In this document: positions 28,656-38,400 of the stretch, piece after piece | Layout of the letters: each line of letters starts with the position of its first letter | How positions within the stretch are numbered: the first letter of the stretch is position 1 | From: Bradyrhizobium stylosanthis | Lineage (GTDB): Bacteria > Pseudomonadota > Alphaproteobacteria > Rhizobiales > Xanthobacteraceae | Length of the DNA stretch: 64,000 nt | NCBI RefSeq assembly: GCF_001641335.1 | Contig: NZ_LVEM01000002.1 | Span: 971,663-1,035,662, forward strand | Direction: 5' to 3' | Program-made: the position numbers and the translations under genes | Notes under the pieces: model-generated | What the model saw: only the letters and a program-made list of their open reading frames with translations | What the model was told of the DNA's origin: nothing | Database searches by the model: none

Positions 28656-29327
28656 ATGAACGCTCCCTCGACCCATCTCGTCATTGCCGATGATCATCCC
28701 CTGTTCCGCGACGCGCTACGGCAGGCGGTGGCGAGCGTCCTGACCTCGGCCAGGATCGATGAGGCAGGATCGTTCGAGGATCTGACCAAGCTTCTGGAAC
28801 AGACCTCCGACGTCGACCTGATCCTGCTCGACCTGTCGATGCCCGGGATCTCGGGCTTTTCCGGCCTGATCTATCTGCGCGCGCAATATCCGGCGATCCC
28901 GGTGGTGATCGTCTCGGCCTCCGACGACAGCGCCACGATCCGCCGCTCGCTCGATTTCGGCGCCTCCGGCTTCATCCCGAAGCGCTTCGGCGTCGAAACG
29001 CTGCGCGACGCCATCCTCAAGGTGATGGAAGGCGACGTCTGGGTTCCCGCCGACACCGACCTGTCGGCCGCAGCCGATCCCGACATGACGCGCCTGCGCG
29101 ACCGCCTGGTCACGCTGACGCCGCAGCAGGTCCGGGTCCTGATGATGCTGTCCGAGGGGCTGCTCAACAAGCAGATCGCCTACGAGCTCGGCGTCTCCGA
29201 AGCCACCATCAAGGCGCACGTCTCGGCGATCCTGCAAAAGCTCGGCGTCGAGAGCCGTACCCAAGCGGTGATCGCCGCCGCGAGGATCGCCGGCGGCCAG
29301 TGGAAGCAGGGCACGCCGACGGGGTGA
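28656..29327 (+). CDS. LuxR-family response regulator (CrbR/ErdR-like)
   Basis: A 223-residue regulator. The receiver domain has ADDHPLFRDAL with the acidic pair and Asp59 in LILLDLSMPG; the DNA-binding domain (about residues 150-210) reads LTPQQVRVLMMLSEGLLNKQIAYELGVSEATIKAHVSAILQKLGV. This HTH and receiver sequence resembles CrbR of Vibrio and ErdR of Pseudomonas, partners of kinases fused to a solute-symporter domain that control acetate metabolism genes. A kinase of exactly that kind lies 6.1 kb downstream. The partnership is inferred, not shown. Confidence 0.88.
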   Translation: MNAPSTHLVIADDHPLFRDALRQAVASVLTSARIDEAGSFEDLTKLLEQTSDVDLILLDLSMPGISGFSGLIYLRAQYPAIPVVIVSASDDSATIRRSLDFGASGFIPKRFGVETLRDAILKVMEGDVWVPADTDLSAAADPDMTRLRDRLVTLTPQQVRVLMMLSEGLLNKQIAYELGVSEATIKAHVSAILQKLGVESRTQAVIAAARIAGGQWKQGTPTG

Positions 29328-29335
29328 TACTGGAG

Positions 29336-29383
29336 CCGTCATTCTTCGAGGCTCGCTTCGCGAGCGCTTCAGGATGACGGTAT
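29336..29383. repeat. Short dispersed hairpin repeat
   Basis: GTCATTCTTCGAGGCTCGC pairs with GCGAGCGCTTCAGGATGAC around a TTC loop, imperfectly. It lies just after the response regulator gene, at the left boundary of the 29.4-35.4 kb cassette, and may act as a transcript end. Confidence 0.6.
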
Positions 29384-29400
29384 TCGGTACAGCGTCGGAT

Positions 29401-32244
29401 TTATAATGCCTGCAGCAGCTCGTTGGCGATCCTGATATCCGCCATGTCCGAGGCGTCGACGAAACCTTCGAGGGCGCTCTGGAGCAACAGCTTTGCGTCC
29501 CCGCGGCGGTCCCGTTCGGCCAGGATCTGCGCAAGGTCAATCGTCGCCCGCAGCTCCCAGGCCTTCGCGCCCTTGTCGCGGCTGAGCTCCAGCGACTGCA
29601 TGAGATTGGCTTCAGCTTCCCCTCTGTCGGGTTCAGGGAGCGACAGCAGTACGCTGGCCCTCATCCGCAGCAGCTCCGGCATGTAGAGATGATCGCCGCC
29701 TTGATCGACGAGGCGGATCGCGTCGTCGATCAGGCGCGCCGCCTGTCCGGTCTGGCCGAGCGCCAGCAGGCCCTGAACCAGCGCGATGTTGAACGTCGTG
29801 GTGAGCAGCTCGTAGCCGGCCTCGTGCAGCTCGCGCAGGCAGGCGCGTATCGTCTCGACGCCGGCGGCGGCGTCGCCGCGCCCGATAGCCAGCTCGCCTT
29901 TGACGCCGCGGCCGACCGCGAGATAGGGGCCCATCGAGCGCGATTCGGCGTGGGCGATGAAGTGGCCAATGTCGCATTCGGCGCCGTCGAGGTCGCCGCT
30001 CCAGAGATCGATCGACACCGCCCAGATCAGCGCGATGCAGAGCGTGATCGGGTGGTCCATCTGCGCGGCCTCGGTGACCGTTTGTCGCGCGAGCTGCTGA
30101 GCCTCCGCGGGACGGCCCTGCAGCCAGAGCTCGCGCGCAAGCGAGATGCCGGCCCGGTTGCGATGGTCGAAGCCGTGCACCGTGCTGATCCGCTCCGTGC
30201 CCGGCCCCTGCCAGGCAGCCTTCAGCATCGTCAATGCGTCGCGATGCTCGCCGGCCAGATGCAGGGAGACGCCCAGCAGTGATTTTGCGAGCGCGATCGA
30301 GGCGGCATCGCCGAGCGTCTCGGCGACGGTGAGGCTCTGCCGGGCATAACCGAGCGCGCCATCGAACTGTCCCATCCGCTCGTGGAAAATATGCATGCGG
30401 CCGAGCAACTGGAGCTGGTTCGGCGCGTCGCCACGCGCCTGCGCGATCGCAAGCGCCCTGCTCAATGCGTCACGCGCCGCTTCGCTGCCGCCGCGCGTGA
30501 ACATCAGCGTCAATCCGAGCGCCGCCTGGATGTGCATCTCCTCGGCGCTGCCGTGCTCGGACGGGGCGATCGCCAGCAGCGCCCGTTCCGACCAGCGCCG
30601 GCATTCGATCAGCAGCGACATCGCCAGAAAGATGGGAGCTGCCGCGGCGGTGAGCGCAATGCCGATGCCCGCATCGCCGTCCGCGCCGAAGCACCAGTGC
30701 AGAGCGGCGCGCACGTTGTGAAGCGCGGAGAAGTGGATTGCCCGTTCGTCCGCGCTCGGCACCGTCGCCCAGGTCGTGCCGGCCTGCTCCAGCCATTGCC
30801 GGTAATAGGTCGCGTGCCGGGCCGAGAGCGCCGCGTCGCTGGGCTCGTTCTCGAGCAGATAGGCGCGCGTCGTGTCGAGCAGACGGTAACGCATCATGGC
30901 GCCGATCGGGCGCGGCGCGACCATCGACTTGGCGACGAGGCTGTCGATGGCGTCGAACAGGCGGGCACGGTCGACACGCTGGTCCGGCACGACCTCGAGC
31001 GCGGCGTCGATGGTGAAATGGCCGGCGAAGACCGCGAGCCTGCGCAGCACGAGGCGCTCGACGTCGGACAGCAGTCCGTAGCTCCAGTCCAGCGTCGCCT
31101 GCAAGGTCTTCTGCCGCGGCGGCGCGGTGCGCTGGCCCTGCCAGAGCAGATTGAGGCGTTCGTCGAGCAGTGCCGCCGTCTGCTCCAGGCCGTAGGCCTC
31201 GACCCGGCCCGCCGCGAGCTCGATCGCCAGCGCCATGCCGTCGAGCTTGCGGCAGATGCCGGCCATGATCGCGGCATTGCCGTCGTTGAGCGCGATGTGT
31301 GCGCCGCCGGCCGTCGCGCGCTCGATGAACAGTTGAAGTGCTGGATAAGTCTGCGCGGCCGTCGCCGTCAGAGCGGCATTGTCCGGCGGAACGGCGAGCG
31401 GTGCCAGCCGATAGACCTGCTCGCCCTCGACGCGCAGGGCTTCACGGCTCGTGGCGAGGATGTGGACATGCGGCGCCGCATGGAAGATCGCTGCCGCCAG
31501 CGGTGCCACAGCCGCGATGACATGCTCGCAATTGTCGAGGATCAGCAGCATCCGCTTGTCCCTGATATGCGCGAGCAGCGCGGGCAGCGGATCGTCGGCC
31601 TGGGCCGGCAGGCCCAGCATCAGCAGGATCGACGTGATCACGAGTTCGGGATCGCTCAGAGCCGCAAGATCGACGAAGTGTGCGGCATCGGAGAAGGTTT
31701 CGAGCAGGTCGTGAGCGATCGCCACCGCGACCGCCGTCTTGCCGACGCCGCCGGGGCCGGCAATCGTGACGAAGCGCATGGTGATGAGCTTGTCCGAAAT
31801 GGCGGCGACCTCCTCGTCGCGCCCGACCATTCGCTGCAGCCGGTTCGGCAGCTTGACCGGCGGAAGTTCGGTTCGCGGCGCTGCCGGAGCCGGCTTTGCC
31901 GAAGGCTCCGCTTGCGAGATCGGCGCCACGAAGCAGTAGCCGCGGCCGGAGAGCGTGGTGATGTAGCGTGCACCGTCCTTGCCGTCGCCGAGGGCCTTGC
32001 GCAGCGCGGCGATGTGAAAGCGCAGATTGGTCTCCTCGACCGTCATGCCGGGCCAGACCAGCGCCATCAAATCCCATTTGCTGACGACCTGGTTCGGCCG
32101 CGACATCAGCGCGATCAGCGTATCGAAGCTCTTGGCGCCCATCGGCAGCGCGACGCCGTCGCGCATCACGAGCCTTTCATGCGGCGTCACGGTGAAGGGG
32201 CCGAATATCAATATCGATGCCGCGGGCGCAGCCGGTTCAGTCAT
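29401..32244 (-). CDS. Winged-helix / STAND ATPase / TPR regulator
   Basis: A 947-residue protein in three parts. The first is an OmpR-type winged helix (about residues 10-110, with LPMGAKSFDTLIALMSRPNQVVSKWDLMALVWPG and YITTLSGRGYCFVAP). Next comes a STAND-type P-loop ATPase: GPGGVGKTAVAVA near residue 163-170, Walker B LLILDNCEHV near 231, and ILATSREALRVEGE. A long alpha-helical, TPR-like C-terminal half follows. It resembles AfsR/MalT-type transcription activators that assemble on a signal. It diverges from the Ohr-like/hydrolase/P460/SDR genes, which it probably controls. The start at ATG 32244 lies just before MTEPAAP; the frame is open upstream but unconserved in character. Confidence 0.87.
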   Translation of the reverse strand: MTEPAAPAASILIFGPFTVTPHERLVMRDGVALPMGAKSFDTLIALMSRPNQVVSKWDLMALVWPGMTVEETNLRFHIAALRKALGDGKDGARYITTLSGRGYCFVAPISQAEPSAKPAPAAPRTELPPVKLPNRLQRMVGRDEEVAAISDKLITMRFVTIAGPGGVGKTAVAVAIAHDLLETFSDAAHFVDLAALSDPELVITSILLMLGLPAQADDPLPALLAHIRDKRMLLILDNCEHVIAAVAPLAAAIFHAAPHVHILATSREALRVEGEQVYRLAPLAVPPDNAALTATAAQTYPALQLFIERATAGGAHIALNDGNAAIMAGICRKLDGMALAIELAAGRVEAYGLEQTAALLDERLNLLWQGQRTAPPRQKTLQATLDWSYGLLSDVERLVLRRLAVFAGHFTIDAALEVVPDQRVDRARLFDAIDSLVAKSMVAPRPIGAMMRYRLLDTTRAYLLENEPSDAALSARHATYYRQWLEQAGTTWATVPSADERAIHFSALHNVRAALHWCFGADGDAGIGIALTAAAAPIFLAMSLLIECRRWSERALLAIAPSEHGSAEEMHIQAALGLTLMFTRGGSEAARDALSRALAIAQARGDAPNQLQLLGRMHIFHERMGQFDGALGYARQSLTVAETLGDAASIALAKSLLGVSLHLAGEHRDALTMLKAAWQGPGTERISTVHGFDHRNRAGISLARELWLQGRPAEAQQLARQTVTEAAQMDHPITLCIALIWAVSIDLWSGDLDGAECDIGHFIAHAESRSMGPYLAVGRGVKGELAIGRGDAAAGVETIRACLRELHEAGYELLTTTFNIALVQGLLALGQTGQAARLIDDAIRLVDQGGDHLYMPELLRMRASVLLSLPEPDRGEAEANLMQSLELSRDKGAKAWELRATIDLAQILAERDRRGDAKLLLQSALEGFVDASDMADIRIANELLQAL

Positions 32245-32440
32245 CACGAATTCTTGCTCATTTGGAGAACCGGATAACGAGCCGTCGTCGATCCGGCAAG
32301 GCCAGCAGCGCATCGCCATCCGGCTACGTTTGCAGGTCTCGCCATTGGGTTCCCGGCCAGCCTCACAAGTTCTCACAACTCCCAACGGGTGTCCCGCCGA
32401 GGCGGCTGCTAGTCATTTGCCTGACGGCAAGGAGACCTTC

Positions 32441-32860
32441 ATGACGCAAGCGGCAAAACTGATCTACACGGCCAGCACTCACACCAGCGGCGGACGACAC
32501 GACGGCATATCGCGCAGCTCGGACGGCCGTCTCGATGTCAAATTGTCGCCGCCGGGCGGCGCGGGCATCGGCACCAATCCCGAGCAACTGTTCGCGGCCG
32601 GCTGGTCGGCGTGTTTCGAAGGCGCGATGGAGAAGGCGGCGCGCAAGCGGGAAATCGTGCTTCCTCGAAAAAGCGCGATCGATGCGGAAATCGATCTTCT
32701 GCTCGAAGACAACACTTACTCCCTGCGGGCGCGCCTCAATGTCAGCCTGCCGGGCCTCGATCTCGAGGTCGCGCGCGCCATCATCGATGAGGCACATCTG
32801 ACCTGCCCCTATTCCAAGGCCGTGCGCGGCAACATCGACGTCACGGTCGCACTGATTTGA
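32441..32860 (+). CDS. Ohr/OsmC-family peroxide-resistance protein
   Basis: A 139-residue protein of the Ohr type. The two reactive cysteines are Cys58 in FAAGWSACFEGAM and Cys122 in AHLTCPYSKAVRGN, spaced as in Ohr thiol peroxidases, and an Arg lies in the N-terminal loop (TSGGRHDG) as in family members. Ohr proteins reduce organic hydroperoxides using lipoylated proteins in the cytoplasm. AAGGAGACC precedes the ATG. It is the first gene of the operon divergent from the winged-helix/STAND regulator rather than from the usual OhrR. Confidence 0.88.
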   Translation: MTQAAKLIYTASTHTSGGRHDGISRSSDGRLDVKLSPPGGAGIGTNPEQLFAAGWSACFEGAMEKAARKREIVLPRKSAIDAEIDLLLEDNTYSLRARLNVSLPGLDLEVARAIIDEAHLTCPYSKAVRGNIDVTVALI

Positions 32861-32895
32861 TCACCCCCAACCAACCAGCAACGAGGTAGCCCATC

Positions 32896-33924
32896 ATGAA
32901 CCAGCTCATCGACCAGCATCGCCGCAAGTTCTTTGGCGTCGCCGCAGGGACCGTCGCTCTCGGTCTCGGCGTGATCGACCTTGCCCGCGCCGAAACGGAA
33001 GCGACGCGCGGCGCCGCATCGAATGCATCCTTCGGCCCGATCAAGCAGATCGATGCCGGCGTCCTCAATGTCGGCTATGCCGAGGTCGGCCCATCGAACG
33101 GGCCCGTGGCGATCCTGCTGCACGGCTGGCCGTACGACATTCACGCCTACGTCGATGTCGCGCCGATCCTGGCAAAGGCCGGCTATCGCGTGATCATCCC
33201 CTATCTGCGCGGCTATGGTACGACGCAGTTCCTCTCCAGCGAGACGCCGCGCAACGGCGAGCCGGCGGCGATGGCCGTCGACATCATCGAGCTGATGGAC
33301 AAGCTCGACATCAAGAAGGCTGTTATCGCCGGCTTCGACTGGGGCGCGCGCACCGCCGACATCATCGCCGCGCTGTGGCCGGATCGCTGCCGCGCGCTGG
33401 TGTCGGTCAGCGGCTATCTGATCTCCAGCCAGGCCGCAGGCAATGCTCCGCTGCCGCCGTCGGCCGAGCTGCAATGGTGGTACCAGTTCTATTTCGCGAC
33501 CGAGCGCGGCCGCCTCGGATACGCGAAGTACACGCACGACTTCGCCAAGCTGATCTGGAAGCTCGCCTCGCCGCAATGGAAGTTCGACGACGCCACCTTC
33601 AACCGCAGTGCGGCGGCGCTCGACAACAAGGACCACGTCGCGATCACGATCCACAATTATCGCTGGCGGCTCGGGCTCGCCGAGGGCGAGCCGAAGTTCG
33701 ACCATCTCGAAAAGAGGCTCGCGGAAGCTCCGGTGATCAAGGTCCCGACGATTACGATGGAGGGCGACGCCAACGGCGCGCCGCATCCCGATCCCAGCGC
33801 CTATGCCAAGAAGTTCGAGGGTCGCTACGACTTCCGCCTGATCACCGGTGGCATTGGCCACAATCTGCCGCAGGAAGCGCCGCAGGCCTTTGCCAAGGCG
33901 GTGATCGACGCCGACGGCGCCTGA
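32896..33924 (+). CDS. Exported alpha/beta hydrolase, epoxide-hydrolase-like
   Basis: A 342-residue protein. The N-terminus QHRRKFFGVAAGTVALGLGVIDLARAETEA has a twin-arginine motif and a hydrophobic stretch, so it is probably sent to the periplasm folded through Tat. The alpha/beta-hydrolase core shows HGWPYDIHAY (oxyanion hole), the nucleophile elbow GFDWGARTADI, with an Asp in place of Ser as in epoxide hydrolases and haloalkane dehalogenases, and a C-terminal GHNLPQEAP with the catalytic His. Substrate unknown. It follows the Ohr-like gene by 35 bases. Confidence 0.88.
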   Translation: MNQLIDQHRRKFFGVAAGTVALGLGVIDLARAETEATRGAASNASFGPIKQIDAGVLNVGYAEVGPSNGPVAILLHGWPYDIHAYVDVAPILAKAGYRVIIPYLRGYGTTQFLSSETPRNGEPAAMAVDIIELMDKLDIKKAVIAGFDWGARTADIIAALWPDRCRALVSVSGYLISSQAAGNAPLPPSAELQWWYQFYFATERGRLGYAKYTHDFAKLIWKLASPQWKFDDATFNRSAAALDNKDHVAITIHNYRWRLGLAEGEPKFDHLEKRLAEAPVIKVPTITMEGDANGAPHPDPSAYAKKFEGRYDFRLITGGIGHNLPQEAPQAFAKAVIDADGA

Positions 33925-33938
33925 GCACTCATTCGATG

Positions 33939-33965
33939 CCTCGGTCCAGCGCAGCTGGACCGAGG
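33939..33965. terminator. Intergenic hairpin between hydrolase and P460 genes
   Basis: CCTCGGTCCAG and CTGGACCGAGG form a perfect 11-bp stem with a 5-nt loop, but no T run follows. It may stabilise or separate the transcripts rather than terminate them. Confidence 0.4.
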
Positions 33966-33998
33966 ACCTGCCGCGATCCCTCGCTTGAAGAAAACATC

Positions 33999-34562
33999 AT
34001 GACCCCTGTCGAACCCGAGACGAAAAAGCGCTCCTATGCCACGGCGATCACGCTGGGCATGCTCCTTCTCGTCGTTCTCCTCACTTGCGTCCCCTATCTG
34101 GTCTCGATCGCACTTGCCGAAGGGCCGGCGCCAGACAACGCGGCGGACGCCTCCCCGATCTTCGGTGTCACGATTCCCGCCGGATACAAGCAGTGGGAGC
34201 TGATCGCGCCCGCCGAAGAGGCGCCGCCGCTCGACGAGCTTCGCGCCGTCGTCGGCAACCAGACGGCGATCGACGCCTATCAGGCCGGCAAGCTGCCGTT
34301 CCCGGACGGGACCATTCTGGTCAAGCGCGCCTGGAAGCGGAAGCAATCGCCGGAATTCGCGTCGGCAACGGTTCCCGGCGTCGCAACCACGGTGCAGGTG
34401 ATGGTCAAGGATTCCAAGAAATACGCAGCGACCGGCGGCTGGGGCTTTGGCCGCTTCATCGACGGCAAGCCGGTCGACGCGGCCCAGCACCGCACCTGCT
34501 GGGGTTGTCACGAAGCCCGCGCCAAGAGCCATGATTATGTCTTCACCCGGCTTGCGCCCTGA
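33999..34562 (+). CDS. Membrane-anchored cytochrome P460-family protein
   Basis: A 187-residue protein with one N-terminal transmembrane helix (about residues 16-40) and a periplasmic domain with the P460 pattern: IPAGYKQWELIAPAEEAPPLDELRAVVGN, then LPFPDGTILVKRAWKRK, VQVMVKDSKKYAATGGWGFGRFIDGKPVD, and the c-type haem motif CWGCH near the C-terminus in TCWGCHEARAKSHDYVFTRL. Cytochrome P460s oxidise hydroxylamine and detoxify nitric oxide; cytochrome c'-beta relatives bind NO. Which of these applies here is unknown. Third gene of the cassette. Confidence 0.85.
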   Translation: MTPVEPETKKRSYATAITLGMLLLVVLLTCVPYLVSIALAEGPAPDNAADASPIFGVTIPAGYKQWELIAPAEEAPPLDELRAVVGNQTAIDAYQAGKLPFPDGTILVKRAWKRKQSPEFASATVPGVATTVQVMVKDSKKYAATGGWGFGRFIDGKPVDAAQHRTCWGCHEARAKSHDYVFTRLAP

Positions 34563-34580
34563 GATCATGCGGAGGCCGAC

Positions 34581-35402
34581 TTGAAGACCTGGTTCATCAG
34601 CGGCAGCTCCCGTGGGCTTGGCCGCGCCATCACGGAAGCCGCGCTTGCCGCGGGCGACCGGGTGGTTGCCACTGCCCGGAATCTCGCGCCGCTTGAATCG
34701 TTGCGCGACCGGTTCGGCGACAGACTGCGGCTCGCGACACTCGACGTCACTGACGAGGCCGCCGCGCAAGCGGCCATCGAACTCGCCGTGACGGCGTTCG
34801 GCGGCCTCGACGTGGTCGTCAACAATGCCGGCTATGGTGAGCTCGGATCGGTCGAGGACACGAGCCTGGAGTCGTTCCGGCAGCAGATCGAGGCCAATCT
34901 GATCGGCACCATCATCGTCACCAAAGCGGCGATCCCGGTGCTGCGCCGGCAATGCCGCGGGCATATCGTTCAAGTCTCGTCCGTGGGCGGCCGGATCGGC
35001 GCGCCGGCGCGCGCGGCCTATTCGGCCGCGAAATGGGGCATCGAAGGCTTCTCGGAGTCGCTGGCGCGCGAGATGGCGCTGATCGGCGTGCACGTGACGA
35101 TCGTCGAGCCCGGCGGTTTCCGCACCGGGTTTGCGCAGACCGCGCACGCGACTGACGAGGGGCGTGCCGAGTACGATGCCGTCGTCGGCGCCGCTGTCAG
35201 GATGCAGCGCGACTACGATGGCCGGCAGCCCGGCGATCCCGTCAAAGCCGCCGCCGTCCTCTTGAAGCTCGTCGCGATGGAAAGTCCGCCCTTGCGGATC
35301 GCGCTCGGGAGTGATGCCGTCAACGCGATCGCGGCGACGGACCGGCAGCGTCTCCAAGAGCTGGAGAAGTGGCGCGCACTCGGCGTCTCCACGGACTTCT
35401 GA
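34581..35402 (+). CDS. Short-chain dehydrogenase/reductase
   Basis: A 273-residue NAD(P)-dependent oxidoreductase of the classical SDR type. The cofactor motif is ISGSSRGLGRAITEA (TGxxxGxG, residues 6-14), NAG at NNAGYGE, and the catalytic Ser and YxxxK in SSVGG and AYSAAKWGIEGF. An Arg at the end of strand 2 (ATARN) suggests NADPH preference. The start is TTG after CGGAGGCC, since no ATG fits. Last gene of the cassette, convergent with the symporter-kinase gene. Confidence 0.92.
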   Translation: MKTWFISGSSRGLGRAITEAALAAGDRVVATARNLAPLESLRDRFGDRLRLATLDVTDEAAAQAAIELAVTAFGGLDVVVNNAGYGELGSVEDTSLESFRQQIEANLIGTIIVTKAAIPVLRRQCRGHIVQVSSVGGRIGAPARAAYSAAKWGIEGFSESLAREMALIGVHVTIVEPGGFRTGFAQTAHATDEGRAEYDAVVGAAVRMQRDYDGRQPGDPVKAAAVLLKLVAMESPPLRIALGSDAVNAIAATDRQRLQELEKWRALGVSTDF

Positions 35403-35414
35403 GCGGCGGCAGAG

Positions 35415-38400
35415 CTACTCCGCCGCCACCATCTGCTGCGTGCGCCACTGGCCGAGCAAGGCGCGCAGCGAAGCCGGCTTCACCGGCTTGTTGAGCACGG
35501 CGACTTTCTCGTCGCGTGCCGCGATCTGCACGGCGGGGCTGCGGTCCGCGGTGATCAGGATCGCGGGGATGCCGTCGCCGAAGCGGCGGCGGATCTCGCG
35601 GATCGCGGCGATGCCGTTGCCGCGGTCGAGGTGGTAGTCGACGAGCAGTCCGGTGACGCGCTTGCCGGCCGCCTCGATCGCCGCGATCGCGCCTTCGGGA
35701 TCGGCGACCGCGATCACCTCGGCGTCCCAGGCCTTCAGCAGCGTGCGCATGCCGTCGAGGATCGCGGCATCGTTCTCGATGCAGACGATCAGCGCGCCCG
35801 CGATCGGTGTGCGCGCCAGCGGCGTCGCGCTGGTGACGGCGGCGGTGAGGGTGACCGCCTTCGCCGTCGGCACCGTCACCGAGAAGACCGAGCCGCCGCT
35901 CTTGTTGCCTTCGATGGCGATGCCGTGCTTGAGCACGCGCGCCAGCCGTTCCACGATCGAGAGCCCGAGCCCGAGGCCGCGCGCGATCCGCGCGCCTTGC
36001 TCGAGACGGTGGAATTCCTTGAAGATCTCGACGCGCTTGACCGGCGGAATGCCGACGCCGGTGTCATAGACGCAGATCCTGAGCGAGGGGCCCTGGCGGC
36101 GGCAGCCGACCAGCACGCGTCCGCGCGGGGTGTATTTGATTGCGTTGGAGATCAGGTTCTGCAGCAGGCGCCGCAGCAGCAGCCGGTCCGACTGTACCGG
36201 CAGCGAGCAGGGCACGAAGGTGAGATCGAGGCCCTTGGCGCGCGCGACCGGCGCGAACTCGATCTCCAGCGAACGCATCAGGTCGGCCATCTTGAAGCTC
36301 GAGATCGAGGTCGTCATCGCGCCGGCGTCCAGCCGCGAGATGTCGAGCAGCGCGCCGAGGATCTCCTCGATGGCCTGCAGCGACTCGTCGATGTTCTCGA
36401 CCAGCCGCGTCTCCTCGCCATTGTGCTGGCGTTCGACCAGGCTCGTGACATAGAGCCGGGCCGCGTTCAGCGGCTGGAGAATGTCGTGGCTCGCGGCGGC
36501 GAGGAAGCGCGTCTTGGAGATGCTGGCATCTTCCGCCGCGCTCTTGGCGAGCGCGAGCTCCGAGTTCAGCCGGGTCAGTTCCTCGGTGCGGTCGCGCACG
36601 CGCTTTTCCAGGGTCGCGTTGGCGCGCTCCAGCGCTTCGGCCGCCTCGAAGGTCGGCGTGACGTCGGTGAAGGTGATGACGAAGCCGCCGCCGGGCATGC
36701 GGTTGGTCAGCACCTCGATCACCATGTGGCGGTCCGGCAGGCGCTCCAGATAGGGCTCACTGTCGGTGGTGTAGGCCACGAGCCGCTGCTCGATCATCGC
36801 CTCGCGGTCGGTCTCGCCCGCCTGATCGCTCACGCCCATGAATTCCAGGATCTCGCGCAAGGGTGTGCCGAACTGGATGAAATGCGGGGGCACGTTGAGG
36901 AGATCGCCGAACTGGCGGTTGGAGCAGATCAGTTGCAAATCGGCGTCGAACACCGCGATGCCCTGGCGGACATGGTTGAGTGCGGTCTGGAGGATCTCGC
37001 GGTTGAAATGCAGCGCCGCGTGGGAATCGTCGAGCAGCTTCAGGGCAGCCTTGGCGGACACCGTCCGCTTGCGCAGTAAGAGCGACATCACGAGGCGCGA
37101 GGAGGCCGCCCCGATCGAGGAGGCGATCAGGTGCTCGGCATGCTGCAACAGCTCGAAATCGGCAGGTGCGGCGGATTCGAGCCGCACGTTGCGGCGCGCC
37201 GAGAAGGCCTCGAACGAATGCCGGGCGCGGTCGGGGCCGAGATATTGCGCCACCGTGGTCTGGATGTCCTGCACCGTGACGGTGGTGCGCCAGCGGCGGA
37301 AGCTCGGGGAGATCGGTGCCAGCGTGTTGGGCACGAACAGATCGGCCTGCACCAGCTCGATGGAGGATGGCCGGCGCGCCAGCGACAGCAGCACATAGGT
37401 GAGGATGTTGAGCGACAGCGACCAGATCACGCCGTGCATCAGCGGCGGCAAATCGGCGCCGAACAGCGCCTGCGGCCGCAGCGCCTCGATCCCGAACGGG
37501 CCGTGCTGGAGCCACAGGATGCCTGCGGTCGAGGAATCCATGAAGCTCGGCATGAACAGCGTGTAGAGCCACACCGCAAAGCCGACCAGCATGCCGCCGA
37601 TCGCGCCGCGCGCGGTCGCGCGCCGCCACAACAGGCCGCCGAAGAAGCTCGGCGCGAGCTGGGCGATGGCGGCGAAGGAGAGCAGGCCGATGGCCGCAAG
37701 CTGGGTGTTGCCGAGCGCGCGGTAGTAGAAATAGGCCATGACCATGATGGCGAAGATCGCGAGGCGCCGCGATCGCAGCAGGAAGTCGCTGAAATCGGCG
37801 CCGCCGGTGCGCCCCTCCGGCCGCCGCTGCAGCACCAGGGGAACCACGAGGTCGTTCGAGACCATGATCGAGAGCGCGACGCATTCGACGATCACCATCG
37901 CGGTCGCCGCGGAGAGGCCGCCGACGAAGACGGCGACGCTGAGCAGGTCGGCGCCCCCCTCCATCGGCAGCGCCAGCACGTACATGTCGGGGTCGGCCGC
38001 GCCGAACGGAAAGGTGACGAGGCCGGCGATCGCGATCGGGATCACGAACAAATTGATGGCGACGAGGTAGAGCGGGAACAGCCAGCGTGCGCGGCCGACC
38101 TCGGCATCGCTGGAATTCTCGACGACGCTGACATGGAACTGGCGCGGCAGCAGCATGACCGCGCACAGCGACAGCAGCGTCATGGTCAGGAAGTTGCCGA
38201 TCGACGGCGAGTAGTTGATGGCGCGGACCGCTTCCGGCGTCTTCATCGCGCGTTCGATCAACTCATGCGGCGAGAACATCCAGAAGGTGACGAAGATGCC
38301 CGCGGTGAGGAAGGCGACCAGCTTGATGATGGACTCGGTCGCCACCGCCAGCATCAATCCGTGCTGGTGCTCGGTCGCGTCGGTCTGCCGCGTGCCGAAC

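Noticed and set aside
33939..33965. Treating the hairpin between the hydrolase and P460 genes as a true terminator
   Set aside because: No T run follows, and the genes on both sides look like one cassette, so it is listed only as a hairpin with low confidence.
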